Made by a program: the position numbers and the translations under genes
From: Desulfobacterales bacterium
GTDB taxonomy: Bacteria; Desulfobacterota; Desulfobacteria; Desulfobacterales; Desulfosalsimonadaceae
DNA: 6,314 nucleotides
Direction: 5' to 3'
Assembly: GCA_018399455.1 (NCBI GenBank)
Contig: JAGYOT010000118.1
Coordinates: 1-6,314 of the forward strand
In this document: positions 1 to 6,314 of the stretch, in pieces
How the letters are laid out: each line of letters begins with the position of its first letter
How positions within the stretch are numbered: position 1 is the stretch's first letter
The notes under the pieces: model-generated
The model's input: the letters and a program-made list of their open reading frames with translations, nothing else
The model's database searches: none
Told to the model about the DNA's origin: nothing

Positions 1-1330
1 GGCCAGTGCGGCCATGGATACTGTAACGGAAGCCCGCACGGCGATTAGCATGGCGCGTGCGGGGGGTATCGGTTTTATTCACCGCAACATGAGCATTCAG
101 AGCCAATGCAGGGAAGTGGAGTATGTCAAAAAATCAGAGAGCGGCATGATTATCGATCCGGTTACCACTGAGCCGGATGTCCCCATCAGCAATGTACTGG
201 CCCTTATGGAACACTACCATATCTCCGGTGTCCCTGTCACCCGGGGGGATAAACTTGTCGGGATTGTCACGAATCGGGACCTGCGGTTTGAAACCAATCT
301 GGAAAAGCACGTGTCTGAGGTTATGACCAAGGAGAACCTCGTTACGGTGCAAGAGGGTATTGAGCTGGAAAAGTCCAAGAAGCTTTTGCATGAGCATCGG
401 ATTGAAAAGCTTCTGGTGGTCAACAAAGAAGGCCGCTTAACCGGCATGATCACCATCAAGGATATCGAGAAGATTCGAAAATTCCCGCATGCCTGTAAAG
501 ACAGTATTGGCCGCCTGCGTGTTGGGGGGGCTATCGGAGTCGGCGATGATATGGAAGCCCGGGCGGAAGCCCTGGTTCAGGCGGGGGTGGATGTGCTTGT
601 CATCGATACGTCACATGGCCACTCCGCAAACGTGATCCGGGCCATCAAGATACTGAAGGGCAGCTTCCCTGATGTGGAACTCATCGCCGGCAATGTGGGA
701 ACTGCAAAAGGGGCGGAGGAACTCATCAATGCAGGCGCCGATGGAATCAAGATCGGCATCGGGCCGGGCTCCATCTGTACAACCCGGGTGGTGGCTGGCA
801 TTGGTGTCCCGCAGTTGACGGCAATAATGAATTGCCGCTCCATTTCCAATAAAACAGGAATTCCTTTGATTGCAGACGGGGGGATCAAATACTCGGGAGA
901 TCTCACCAAGGCAATCGGCGCAGGCGCCCATTCAGTTATGGTCGGCGGGCTTTTTGCCGGCACAGAGGAGAGCCCCGGCGAAAAAATAATTTTTCAGGGC
1001 AGGAGTTATAAGGCTTATCGGGGTATGGGCTCGGTTGAAGCCATGATGCAGGGCAGCAAGGATCGCTATTACCAGGGCGAGGAGCAGAGCAACGACAAGC
1101 TTGTCCCCGAGGGAATTGTTGGCCGGGTTCCCTACCGCGGCACCCTCTCGGAAAACATTTTCCAATTGATCGGCGGATTGAAATCCGGCATGGGATATGT
1201 GGGATGCCGAACCATAGAGGAGTTGCGCGAAAAGGCCCGTTTTATCAAGATCAGCCCGGCAGGACTTCGTGAGAGCCATGCCCATGACGTGATTATCACC
1301 AAGGAAGCGCCCAATTATACTTTGGATTAG
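1..1330 (+). CDS. guaB: IMP dehydrogenase, 5'-truncated by the window edge
   Basis: Inosine-5'-monophosphate dehydrogenase oxidises IMP to XMP with NAD+, the first committed and rate-limiting step of cytosolic GMP synthesis. The open frame runs to the left edge. The ATG at 14 is the internal Met of the conserved SAAMDTVTE motif, not the start, so about 45-50 N-terminal residues are missing against the usual ~488. Counting from that Met, the two CBS repeats of the regulatory Bateman domain lie at about 45-95 and 104-155, inserted in the (beta/alpha)8 barrel as usual. Further on are VIDTSHGHS (Asp198, NAD site), the catalytic loop GPGSICTTR with Cys255, IADGG at 286-290 (IMP phosphate region), and the flap with the Arg351-Tyr352 dyad (E. 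coli Arg401-Tyr402 by alignment from memory). The C terminus [12 protein letters not shown] is typical. All key residues are present, so the enzyme should be active. dnaE follows after 17 bases on the same strand. CBS domains commonly mediate adenine/guanine nucleotide control in this family. Confidence 0.97.
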   Translation, partial: ASAAMDTVTEARTAISMARAGGIGFIHRNMSIQSQCREVEYVKKSESGMIIDPVTTEPDVPISNVLALMEHYHISGVPVTRGDKLVGIVTNRDLRFETNLEKHVSEVMTKENLVTVQEGIELEKSKKLLHEHRIEKLLVVNKEGRLTGMITIKDIEKIRKFPHACKDSIGRLRVGGAIGVGDDMEARAEALVQAGVDVLVIDTSHGHSANVIRAIKILKGSFPDVELIAGNVGTAKGAEELINAGADGIKIGIGPGSICTTRVVAGIGVPQLTAIMNCRSISNKTGIPLIADGGIKYSGDLTKAIGAGAHSVMVGGLFAGTEESPGEKIIFQGRSYKAYRGMGSVEAMMQGSKDRYYQGEEQSNDKLVPEGIVGRVPYRGTLSENIFQLIGGLKSGMGYVGCRTIEELREKARFIKISPAGLRESHAHDVIITKEAPNYTLD

Positions 1331-1335
1331 ATCAT

Positions 1336-1342
1336 AAAGGGG
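1336..1342 (+). promoter_or_regulatory. Ribosome binding site of dnaE
   Basis: AAAGGGG lies five bases before the ATG at 1348 and just after the guaB stop (TAG, 1328-1330). It supports the ATG at 1348 as the dnaE start, which also places the conserved HLHVH motif at residues 10-14 as in other DnaE proteins. The site sits in the 17-base gap, too short to hold a separate promoter, so dnaE is probably translated from a guaB-dnaE message. Confidence 0.7.
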
Positions 1343-1347
1343 TTGCC

Positions 1348-4300
1348 ATGGTCGAACCTGCCAAAAATTTTGTTCATCTGCATGTGCATACGGAATACAG
1401 CCTGCTTGATGGAGCCATTCGGATCAGCAGGCTTCTAAAGCGGGCAAAGCAGTACCAGATGCCTGCGGTTGCCATCACTGATCATGGCAACATGTTCGGT
1501 GTTGTTGATTTTTACGAAAAGGCGGTTAAAGCAGGCATTAAGCCGATCATTGGGTGTGAGTTCTATATGGCGCCTCGCACAATGCGGGATAAGACGCCGA
1601 TGGATCATAAGGGGTTGTCCCATCTGGTGTTGCTGGCAGAGAATCAGACTGGTTACCAAAACCTCTGCCAGCTGGCCACTAAGGCAAGCCTGCATGGATT
1701 CTACCATAAGCCCCGCATCGACAAGGAGAGCCTGAAACAGCATGCCGAGGGTCTTATCGGGCTTTCCGCCTGCCTGAAGGGCGAGATTCCAACCCAGATT
1801 TTAGCCGGCCGGGTTGAGGAGGCTGCTGAAACCGCCAGATATTATGAACACCTGTTGGGCGAGGGCAATTTTTATCTGGAAGTGCAAAACAACGGGATTG
1901 AGGAGCAGGCAAGGGTCAATCAGGCACTTCTGGATATGAGCCAGCGCCTCTCCATCCCTCTTGTGGCTACCAATGACTGTCATTATCTGGATAAAAAGGA
2001 TTTTCGCGCCCATGACGTGTTGCTCTGCATACAGACAGGAAAGACCGTCAAAGATTCGGATCGGCTGAGGTTCGGCACAACGGAACTCTACTTCAAGCCC
2101 GCAGAAGAGATGCGGGAAGCCTTCGTGGATTACCCCGGCGCGATTGACAATACCCTGGCCATTGCGGATCGCTGTAACGTGGAATTTGATTTTTCAACGC
2201 TGCATTTCCCGCATTTTAATCTGGATTCCGAAAAATCGGAAGCTGTGCTCTTTGAAGAAAAGGCCCGCTCAGGATTTGAAAAAAGACTTTCCCAAATTCG
2301 TCAAAAGAGTCCGGATGCGGACCCGGCGGTCTACAAAAAGCGGCTGGATTATGAGATCGATGTCATCAATACAATGGAGTTTCCGGGTTATTTTTTGATT
2401 GTTGCCGATTTTATCGAATACGCCAAGAAAAACAGCATTCCGGTCGGGCCGGGTCGCGGGTCCGCTGCCGGCAGCCTTGTGGCCTTTGCATTGGGGATTA
2501 CGGATATCGACCCCATTGAACACGGCCTTCTGTTTGAACGGTTCTTAAACCCGGCCCGAATCAGTATGCCGGATATCGACGTGGATTTCTGTATTATCGG
2601 GCGCGAGGATGTGTATCACTATGTCGTGGATCGATATGGCGGCGGAGATTATGTCGCTCAGATCATGACCTACGGCAAGATGAAGGCGCGGGCGGTAATC
2701 CGCGATGTGGGGCGGGCTCTGGACATACCCTTGAATGATGTGGATGCCATCGCCAAGCTCGTCCCTGATGATCCCAAAATCAGTCTTGAAAAGGCTATGG
2801 AGAAGGAGCCCCGGCTGGCGGAAAAGGTCGCTGCCAATCCGGATTTTGCCGAACTCATGGAGATCTCCAAAGCGCTTGAGGGCTTAAACCGTCATGTGTC
2901 CACGCATGCCGCCGGTGTGGTCATCGGGGACAGACCCCTGGTGGGGTACCTGCCGCTCTACCGGGGGAAAAAAAACGAAATCCTGACCCAGTTCGACATG
3001 AATATGGTTGAGAAAATCGGACTGGTTAAATTTGACTTCCTGGGTCTCAGAAACCTGACCATCATGGCGGATGCCCTGGCCATTATTTCCGGGGAGGGTA
3101 AAACCCCGCCGGATCTGGTGAATCTCGATCTTTTCGACAAAGCCACTTATCGTTTGCTGGCCTCCGGTGATACCACAGGCGTGTTTCAGCTGGAAAGCTC
3201 CGGCATGAAGGATTTGATGATCCGTTTAAAACCCGAACGGTTTGCTGATGTGACTGCTCTGGTGGCGCTTTACCGCCCGGGTCCAATCGAATCCGGCATG
3301 GTCAATGATTTTGTCGAGCGCAAACACGGCCGCCAAAGAGTTGAATACCTGGTTCCGGAACTGGAGCCCATATTAGAGGAAACCTACGGGGTAATTCTCT
3401 ACCAGGAACAGGTCATGAAAATCGCCGGAGAGCTTGCCGATTATTCAATGGCCGAGGCCGATGGGCTGAGAAAGGCAATGGGAAAAAAAATTGCCGATAA
3501 GCTGGCCAGGGAAAGGGCCCGGTTTTTGGAAGGTGCAACCCGGAACAACATCCCGAGGGACAAGGCCGAGCAGATTTTTGACTGGATTGAGAAGTTCGGC
3601 GGTTACGGATTTAACAAGTCCCACAGCGCGGCCTACGCCATGATCGCCTATCAGACCGCCTATCTGAAGGCACATTTTCCGGTGGAGTATATGGCCGCGG
3701 TACTGACCAGCGAGATGAATTCTTCGGACAACGTGGTCAAATACATTGCCGAATGCCGAAATCAGAACATTCCGGTGCTGCCGCCGGACATCAATGAAAG
3801 CAACCGTGAGTTCACTGTAAGCGGCACTGCGATCCGGTTCGGGCTCGCAGCCGTAAAGAATGTGGGCGATGCGGCCATTGAATCTATCATTCAGATCCGA
3901 CAGGAGGGCAGGTTCGCTTCGCTTTTCGAGTTCTGCCAGCGGGTGGAGCTTCGAAAGGTGAACAAAAGGGTGTTGGAGAGCCTGGTGCAGTGTGGGGCCT
4001 TTGATTCCACGGGATATAATCGGGCACAGATGATGGCGGCCATTGAAGACGCGCTCGACTACGGGCAGAAAATTCAAAAGGAGGCCGCAGACCCTCAGCT
4101 TCAGCTTTTTGGCGGCTCGAACGGGGCGGACGCTATAAATCCCCCGGTGATGCCGGAGATCAGCGAATGGGACAAGCACAGGAAGTTAGAGCTCGAAAAG
4201 GAGGCCATTGGCTTCTATATTACCGGTCATCCTTTGGATGCCTATCAGGATCTTATTGAAAAATTTGCAAGCACCAATGCGATCGCATTGAGGGAAGAAG

Positions 4301-4890
4301 GGGTCAAGGACGGAGCAATGATTCGTATCGGGGGGCTTATTCGCAGTGTCAAAACGATTATGACCAAGCGGGGCGACCCCATGGCGTTTGTGGAATTGGA
4401 GGATATGCAGGGCGCGGTAGAGGTGACGGTATTTAACACCGTCTATGTGAGCGTGCAGGAGCTGTTGGCTGAGGATGCCGCCGTTTTTGTGCAGGGTCAG
4501 GTTCAGAAAAACGAGAAATCCGTCAAAATCCTGGCAGACAGCATCATTCCGATTGATGCAGCCGAGGAAACTTGGGCGGCAAGCCTTCATTTAATCGTTG
4601 ATACCGGAATGTGTGAGCAAGAGACGCTGACGCGGCTCTATGAAGTTTTGAAGAAATATCCGGGCCAGTGCAAGGGCTATCTCCATATGATCATACCGGA
4701 AAAGACCGAGACCGTTATTGAACTGCCGAGTCAAATGAAGCTTAGGGCAGGCGTTGATTTAAGCCGGGAAATTAACCATCTCTTGGGTTATTCAGCGATT
4801 CAGTCGCACTGCGGCCCCATCCCGGCAACGCAGAATGGCAACGGTAATGGCAGAGGGAAGGGCAGAAAAGGGATTCAGGCCCAGAATTGA
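1348..4890 (+). CDS. dnaE: DNA polymerase III alpha subunit (replicative polymerase)
   Basis: This is the catalytic subunit of the chromosomal replicase, complete at 1180 aa (E. coli 1160). The N-terminal PHP domain (about 8-275) carries HLHVH, LLDGA, TDHGN, GCEFY and NDCHY. The palm has GPGRGS (367-372) and the catalytic acidic residues Asp409 and Asp411 in PDIDVDF, with Asp563 in KFDFLGLR, equivalent to E. coli Asp401, Asp403 and Asp555. The fingers include EETYGVILYQEQVM and GYGFNKSHSAAY (752-763). The helix-hairpin-helix region is at about 830-900, followed by QLQLF (917-921), an apparent sliding-clamp-binding motif. The OB fold is at about 989-1071 and a C-terminal domain ends in a Gly/Asn/Arg/Lys tail. 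No intein, frameshift or missing catalytic residue is seen. Unlike E. coli, the PHP domain keeps all nine expected metal ligands. The gene is downstream of guaB by 17 bases, suggesting cotranscription. It is not PolC, which has an inserted exonuclease domain and a different domain order. Confidence 0.98.
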   Translation: MVEPAKNFVHLHVHTEYSLLDGAIRISRLLKRAKQYQMPAVAITDHGNMFGVVDFYEKAVKAGIKPIIGCEFYMAPRTMRDKTPMDHKGLSHLVLLAENQTGYQNLCQLATKASLHGFYHKPRIDKESLKQHAEGLIGLSACLKGEIPTQILAGRVEEAAETARYYEHLLGEGNFYLEVQNNGIEEQARVNQALLDMSQRLSIPLVATNDCHYLDKKDFRAHDVLLCIQTGKTVKDSDRLRFGTTELYFKPAEEMREAFVDYPGAIDNTLAIADRCNVEFDFSTLHFPHFNLDSEKSEAVLFEEKARSGFEKRLSQIRQKSPDADPAVYKKRLDYEIDVINTMEFPGYFLIVADFIEYAKKNSIPVGPGRGSAAGSLVAFALGITDIDPIEHGLLFERFLNPARISMPDIDVDFCIIGREDVYHYVVDRYGGGDYVAQIMTYGKMKARAVIRDVGRALDIPLNDVDAIAKLVPDDPKISLEKAMEKEPRLAEKVAANPDFAELMEISKALEGLNRHVSTHAAGVVIGDRPLVGYLPLYRGKKNEILTQFDMNMVEKIGLVKFDFLGLRNLTIMADALAIISGEGKTPPDLVNLDLFDKATYRLLASGDTTGVFQLESSGMKDLMIRLKPERFADVTALVALYRPGPIESGMVNDFVERKHGRQRVEYLVPELEPILEETYGVILYQEQVMKIAGELADYSMAEADGLRKAMGKKIADKLARERARFLEGATRNNIPRDKAEQIFDWIEKFGGYGFNKSHSAAYAMIAYQTAYLKAHFPVEYMAAVLTSEMNSSDNVVKYIAECRNQNIPVLPPDINESNREFTVSGTAIRFGLAAVKNVGDAAIESIIQIRQEGRFASLFEFCQRVELRKVNKRVLESLVQCGAFDSTGYNRAQMMAAIEDALDYGQKIQKEAADPQLQLFGGSNGADAINPPVMPEISEWDKHRKLELEKEAIGFYITGHPLDAYQDLIEKFASTNAIALREEGVKDGAMIRIGGLIRSVKTIMTKRGDPMAFVELEDMQGAVEVTVFNTVYVSVQELLAEDAAVFVQGQVQKNEKSVKILADSIIPIDAAEETWAASLHLIVDTGMCEQETLTRLYEVLKKYPGQCKGYLHMIIPEKTETVIELPSQMKLRAGVDLSREINHLLGYSAIQSHCGPIPATQNGNGNGRGKGRKGIQAQN
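4096..4110 (+). other. Internal beta-clamp-binding motif of DnaE (QLQLF)
   Basis: Codons 917-921 of dnaE encode Gln-Leu-Gln-Leu-Phe, which fits the bacterial clamp-binding pattern QLxLF. It sits between the helix-hairpin-helix region and the OB fold, where E. coli DnaE has its essential internal clamp motif QADMF (about 920-924). Flanking residues (Ala-Asp-Pro before, Gly-Gly-Ser after) look like a flexible linker. By family knowledge this peptide tethers the polymerase to the sliding clamp for processivity. The motif is seen in the sequence; its use is inferred from position and pattern. Confidence 0.8.
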
Positions 4891-4912
4891 AAGTGATTTG
4901 GAAAACCCGATA

Positions 4913-4934
4913 CGCACCGGTTTCGATGGGTGCG
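4913..4934 (+). other. Small inverted repeat in the dnaE-aminotransferase gap
   Basis: CGCACC (4913-4918) and GGTGCG (4929-4934) form a perfect six-base GC-rich stem around a ten-base loop in the 70-base gap. No T run follows, so it does not look like an intrinsic terminator. It could be an mRNA processing or stability element or chance. It ends 13 bases before the Shine-Dalgarno of the next gene, so it should not mask that site directly. Confidence 0.35.
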
Positions 4935-4947
4935 GATGCGAGGACAC

Positions 4948-4954
4948 AGAAGGA
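4948..4954 (+). promoter_or_regulatory. Ribosome binding site of the aminotransferase gene
   Basis: AGAAGGA lies six bases before the ATG at 4961. It fixes this ATG as the start, in agreement with the family's N-terminal VPLLDLRRQY motif beginning at residue 3. Confidence 0.75.
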
Positions 4955-4960
4955 TAATTC

Positions 4961-6094
4961 ATGCAAGTTCCACTCCTAGATTTGAGGCGCCAGTATAAGC
5001 AGATAAGAGACGAATGTCTGGAGGTAACGGAAGCGATCTATGAAAGCCAGCAATTTATTCTGGGCGCTTATGTAGAGGCTCTTGAAAGCAGCATTAATAA
5101 TTACTGCGGGTCGGATTTCGCCGTCGGTGTCTCCTCCGGTACTGACGCCCTGCTGATTTCCCTGATGGCAGCGGGGGTAACGGCCGGGGATCGCGTTATT
5201 ACAACGCCCTATACCTTTTTTTCAACTGCCGGATGCATCCGGCGGCTCGGGGCGGTGCCCGTGTTTGCTGATATCGACCCGGATACGTACAACCTCGATT
5301 TTCGGGCGGTGGAAACGGTTTTGGGCCGGATGGCGGCGGAGGACAAACAGCGTTTAAAGGCCATTCTGCCGGTTCATCTCTATGGCCAGTGCGCTGAAAT
5401 GGACCCGCTCCTCGAAATTGCCAAGGCACTTAATCTTATCGTCATAGAAGATGCGGCCCAGGCGATTGGTGCTGAATACAAGGGCAAGCGGGCAGGCACC
5501 ATGGGAAACTTCGGATGCTTTTCTTTCTTCCCCTCCAAAAACCTCGGGGCATTCGGGGATGGCGGTATTGTCACCACGAATTCGCTGGACTTCTATGAGC
5601 GACTGAAAATGCTTCGGGTGCATGGGGGCCATCCCAAATACTATCATCAGCTCATTGGGGGCAATTTTCGCCTGGATGCCCTGCAGGCCGCTATTGTGAA
5701 TATAAAGCTTCGCTATCTGGAGCACTGGACGGCCAGCAGGCAGGAGAACGCCCAAAAGTACAAACAATTGTTTAAAATTGCAGGACTTGAGGGCGCCCTG
5801 GGCCTCCCGGCGGCCATGCAGGACCGTCATATCTATAACCAATTTGTTATCCGGGTGCCGGAAAAGCGCGATGCGCTGCGGGACTGGCTGACCGAAGCGG
5901 GGGTTGGAAACGAAATCTATTATCCGGTGCCGCTTCATCTACAGGCCTGTTTTGAGGATCTGGGCTACCGGCCGGGGGATATGCCGGAGGCAGAGGCCGC
6001 AGCCGGACAAACGCTGGCTCTTCCCATCTTTCCTGAGTTGGCAGATGCAGAACTGGAGTATGTGGTAGACCGTATTCATGCTTTTTTTTCCTGA
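4961..6094 (+). CDS. DegT/DnrJ/EryC1/StrS-family sugar aminotransferase (PLP)
   Basis: A cytosolic PLP enzyme (377 aa, normal family length) predicted to transfer an amino group, usually from glutamate, to a keto group on a nucleotide-linked sugar for lipopolysaccharide, capsule or glycan synthesis. Seen in order: VPLLDLRRQY at 3-12, QQFILG at 30-35, SSGTDALL (58-65, PLP phosphate binding), PVHLYGQCAEMD (137-148), EDAAQAIGAEYKGK with Asp164 (contacts the PLP ring nitrogen), FFPSKNLGAFGDGG with Lys193 (Schiff-base lysine), and NFRLDALQAA (235-244). All core residues are intact. The PVxLYGQCA, EDAAQ and FFPSK regions resemble WbpE (3-keto-glucuronic-acid aminotransferase) more than ArnB, but substrate cannot be decided from sequence alone, so no symbol is given. 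It starts 70 bases after dnaE on the same strand. No sugar dehydrogenase, acetyltransferase or glycosyltransferase is visible nearby; partners may lie beyond the right edge or elsewhere. Confidence 0.93.
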   Translation: MQVPLLDLRRQYKQIRDECLEVTEAIYESQQFILGAYVEALESSINNYCGSDFAVGVSSGTDALLISLMAAGVTAGDRVITTPYTFFSTAGCIRRLGAVPVFADIDPDTYNLDFRAVETVLGRMAAEDKQRLKAILPVHLYGQCAEMDPLLEIAKALNLIVIEDAAQAIGAEYKGKRAGTMGNFGCFSFFPSKNLGAFGDGGIVTTNSLDFYERLKMLRVHGGHPKYYHQLIGGNFRLDALQAAIVNIKLRYLEHWTASRQENAQKYKQLFKIAGLEGALGLPAAMQDRHIYNQFVIRVPEKRDALRDWLTEAGVGNEIYYPVPLHLQACFEDLGYRPGDMPEAEAAAGQTLALPIFPELADAELEYVVDRIHAFFS

Positions 6095-6099
6095 TGGCC

Positions 6100-6122
6100 G
6101 CCAAAGAATCCTGAGTTTTGGC
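6100..6122 (+). terminator. Possible weak terminator after the aminotransferase gene
   Basis: GCCAAA (6100-6105) pairs with TTTGGC (6117-6122), extendable by one G-T pair, leaving a nine-base loop. It begins five bases after the stop codon. The following bases (TTGCTTGT) are only partly T-rich, so this is a poor intrinsic terminator and may not be used. Its position, and the promoters just downstream, make transcript ending here sensible. Confidence 0.35.
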
Positions 6123-6161
6123 TTGCTTGTAAATAAAATGACATTTTTATGTAATTTCATC

Positions 6162-6190
6162 TTGACAAAGCTTTGCAGGACATGTAGAAC
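6162..6190 (+). promoter_or_regulatory. Predicted sigma-70 promoter, upstream one of two
   Basis: A perfect -35 box TTGACA (6162-6167) is followed after exactly 17 bases by TAGAAC (6185-6190), four of six matches to TATAAT. Transcription would start near 6197 and run right, out of the window. The -35 box overlaps a perfect ten-base palindrome, CAAAGCTTTG (6166-6175), which could be a regulator site or chance. Confidence 0.5.
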
Positions 6191-6278
6191 CCCACAATCC
6201 GGTTACAGAAAGACGATCCCCTGTCTCAGTCGGCAAAAATCAAGCTGAAAAAAAATTGAACAAAATATAAATTTACTG

Positions 6279-6307
6279 TTGACAGCGGACTGGATAAAGT
6301 TTATAAA
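6279..6307 (+). promoter_or_regulatory. Near-consensus sigma-70 promoter at the right edge
   Basis: TTGACA (6279-6284, 6/6) and TATAAA (6302-6307, 5/6) are separated by the optimal 17 bases. The 20 or so bases before the -35 box are strongly AT-rich (6258-6278), like an UP element, which would further strengthen it. The start point would be at about 6314, the last base of the window, so the transcribed gene is not visible. This is the strongest regulatory match in the window. Confidence 0.7.
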
Positions 6308-6314
6308 TAAAAAT

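Larger units (their letters stand above)
6095..6314. other. AT-rich non-coding tail
   Basis: These 220 bases after the aminotransferase stop hold no credible reading frame on either strand and no tRNA-like or rRNA-like fold that I can see. The base composition turns clearly AT-rich, with an eight-A run at 6248-6255, unlike the coding region. The stretch holds a weak terminator-like hairpin and two sigma-70-type promoter matches, both reading right, so it looks like the upstream control region of a gene beginning beyond the window. Confidence 0.75.

Noticed and set aside
1..10. The ten bases GGCCAGTGCG at the left edge recur near 5383 inside the aminotransferase gene
   Set aside because: A single short match, both copies within conserved coding sequence, explained by codon use and not by a repeat element.
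14..16. ATG at 14 as the guaB start
   Set aside because: It is the internal Met of the conserved SAAMDTVTE segment, the frame is open to the left edge with matching residues (Ser-Ala-Ala), and no Shine-Dalgarno precedes it.
3445..4179. A 244-codon open frame on the minus strand inside dnaE
   Set aside because: It lies fully antisense to the conserved fingers and helix-hairpin-helix regions of dnaE, shows no recognisable motif, and has no reason to be expressed. It is a by-product of the codon use of dnaE.
5354..5938. A 194-codon open frame on the minus strand inside the aminotransferase gene
   Set aside because: It is antisense to the PLP-binding core, resembles no family known to me, and is best explained as a shadow of the real gene.
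6135..6147. AAAAT-GAC-ATTTT inverted repeat
   Set aside because: Only five A-T pairs around a three-base loop in AT-rich DNA; too weak to call a terminator or operator.
6206..6228. ACAG/CTGT and AGAC/GTCT inverted matches that might mark a small structured RNA between the two promoters
   Set aside because: The stems are only four bases long and mutually exclusive, with no strong terminator after them, so no RNA gene can be supported.

Overview
The window is a stretch of ordinary bacterial chromosome. Three large genes lie head to tail on the + strand and fill nearly all of it: the 3' part of guaB (IMP dehydrogenase, its first ~45-50 codons lie off the left edge), a complete dnaE (replicative DNA polymerase III alpha subunit, 1180 aa), and a complete DegT/DnrJ/EryC1/StrS-family PLP aminotransferase (377 aa) of the kind that makes amino sugars. 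The last ~220 bases hold no gene I can support. They are AT-rich and carry a weak possible terminator and two good sigma-70-type promoters, the second almost consensus and ending at the window edge.

The source is most likely a Gram-negative bacterium of moderate GC (mid-50s percent by eye). The DnaE is of the Gram-negative/general DnaE type (PHP, palm, fingers, helix-hairpin-helix, OB), not PolC. Protein style and the guaB-dnaE-aminotransferase arrangement suggest Desulfobacterota (the former Deltaproteobacteria), but this is an impression and not a proof.

Layout: guaB (1-1330), a 17-base gap with a Shine-Dalgarno, dnaE (1348-4890), a 70-base gap with a small hairpin and a Shine-Dalgarno, aminotransferase (4961-6094), then the non-coding tail (6095-6314). 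The short gaps, shared strand and lack of a clear terminator between genes suggest guaB-dnaE, and probably the aminotransferase, are cotranscribed. guaB and dnaE both serve nucleic-acid synthesis (GTP/dGTP supply and replication). The aminotransferase belongs to surface-polysaccharide or nucleotide-sugar metabolism and has no obvious functional link to the other two.

I found no mobile element, CRISPR array, RNA gene or unknown multi-gene system. The points most worth a second look are an apparently intact nine-ligand metal site in the DnaE PHP domain (possible built-in proofreading), an internal clamp-binding motif in DnaE, its Gly/Asn/Arg/Lys tail, and the tandem promoters pointing out of the right edge.
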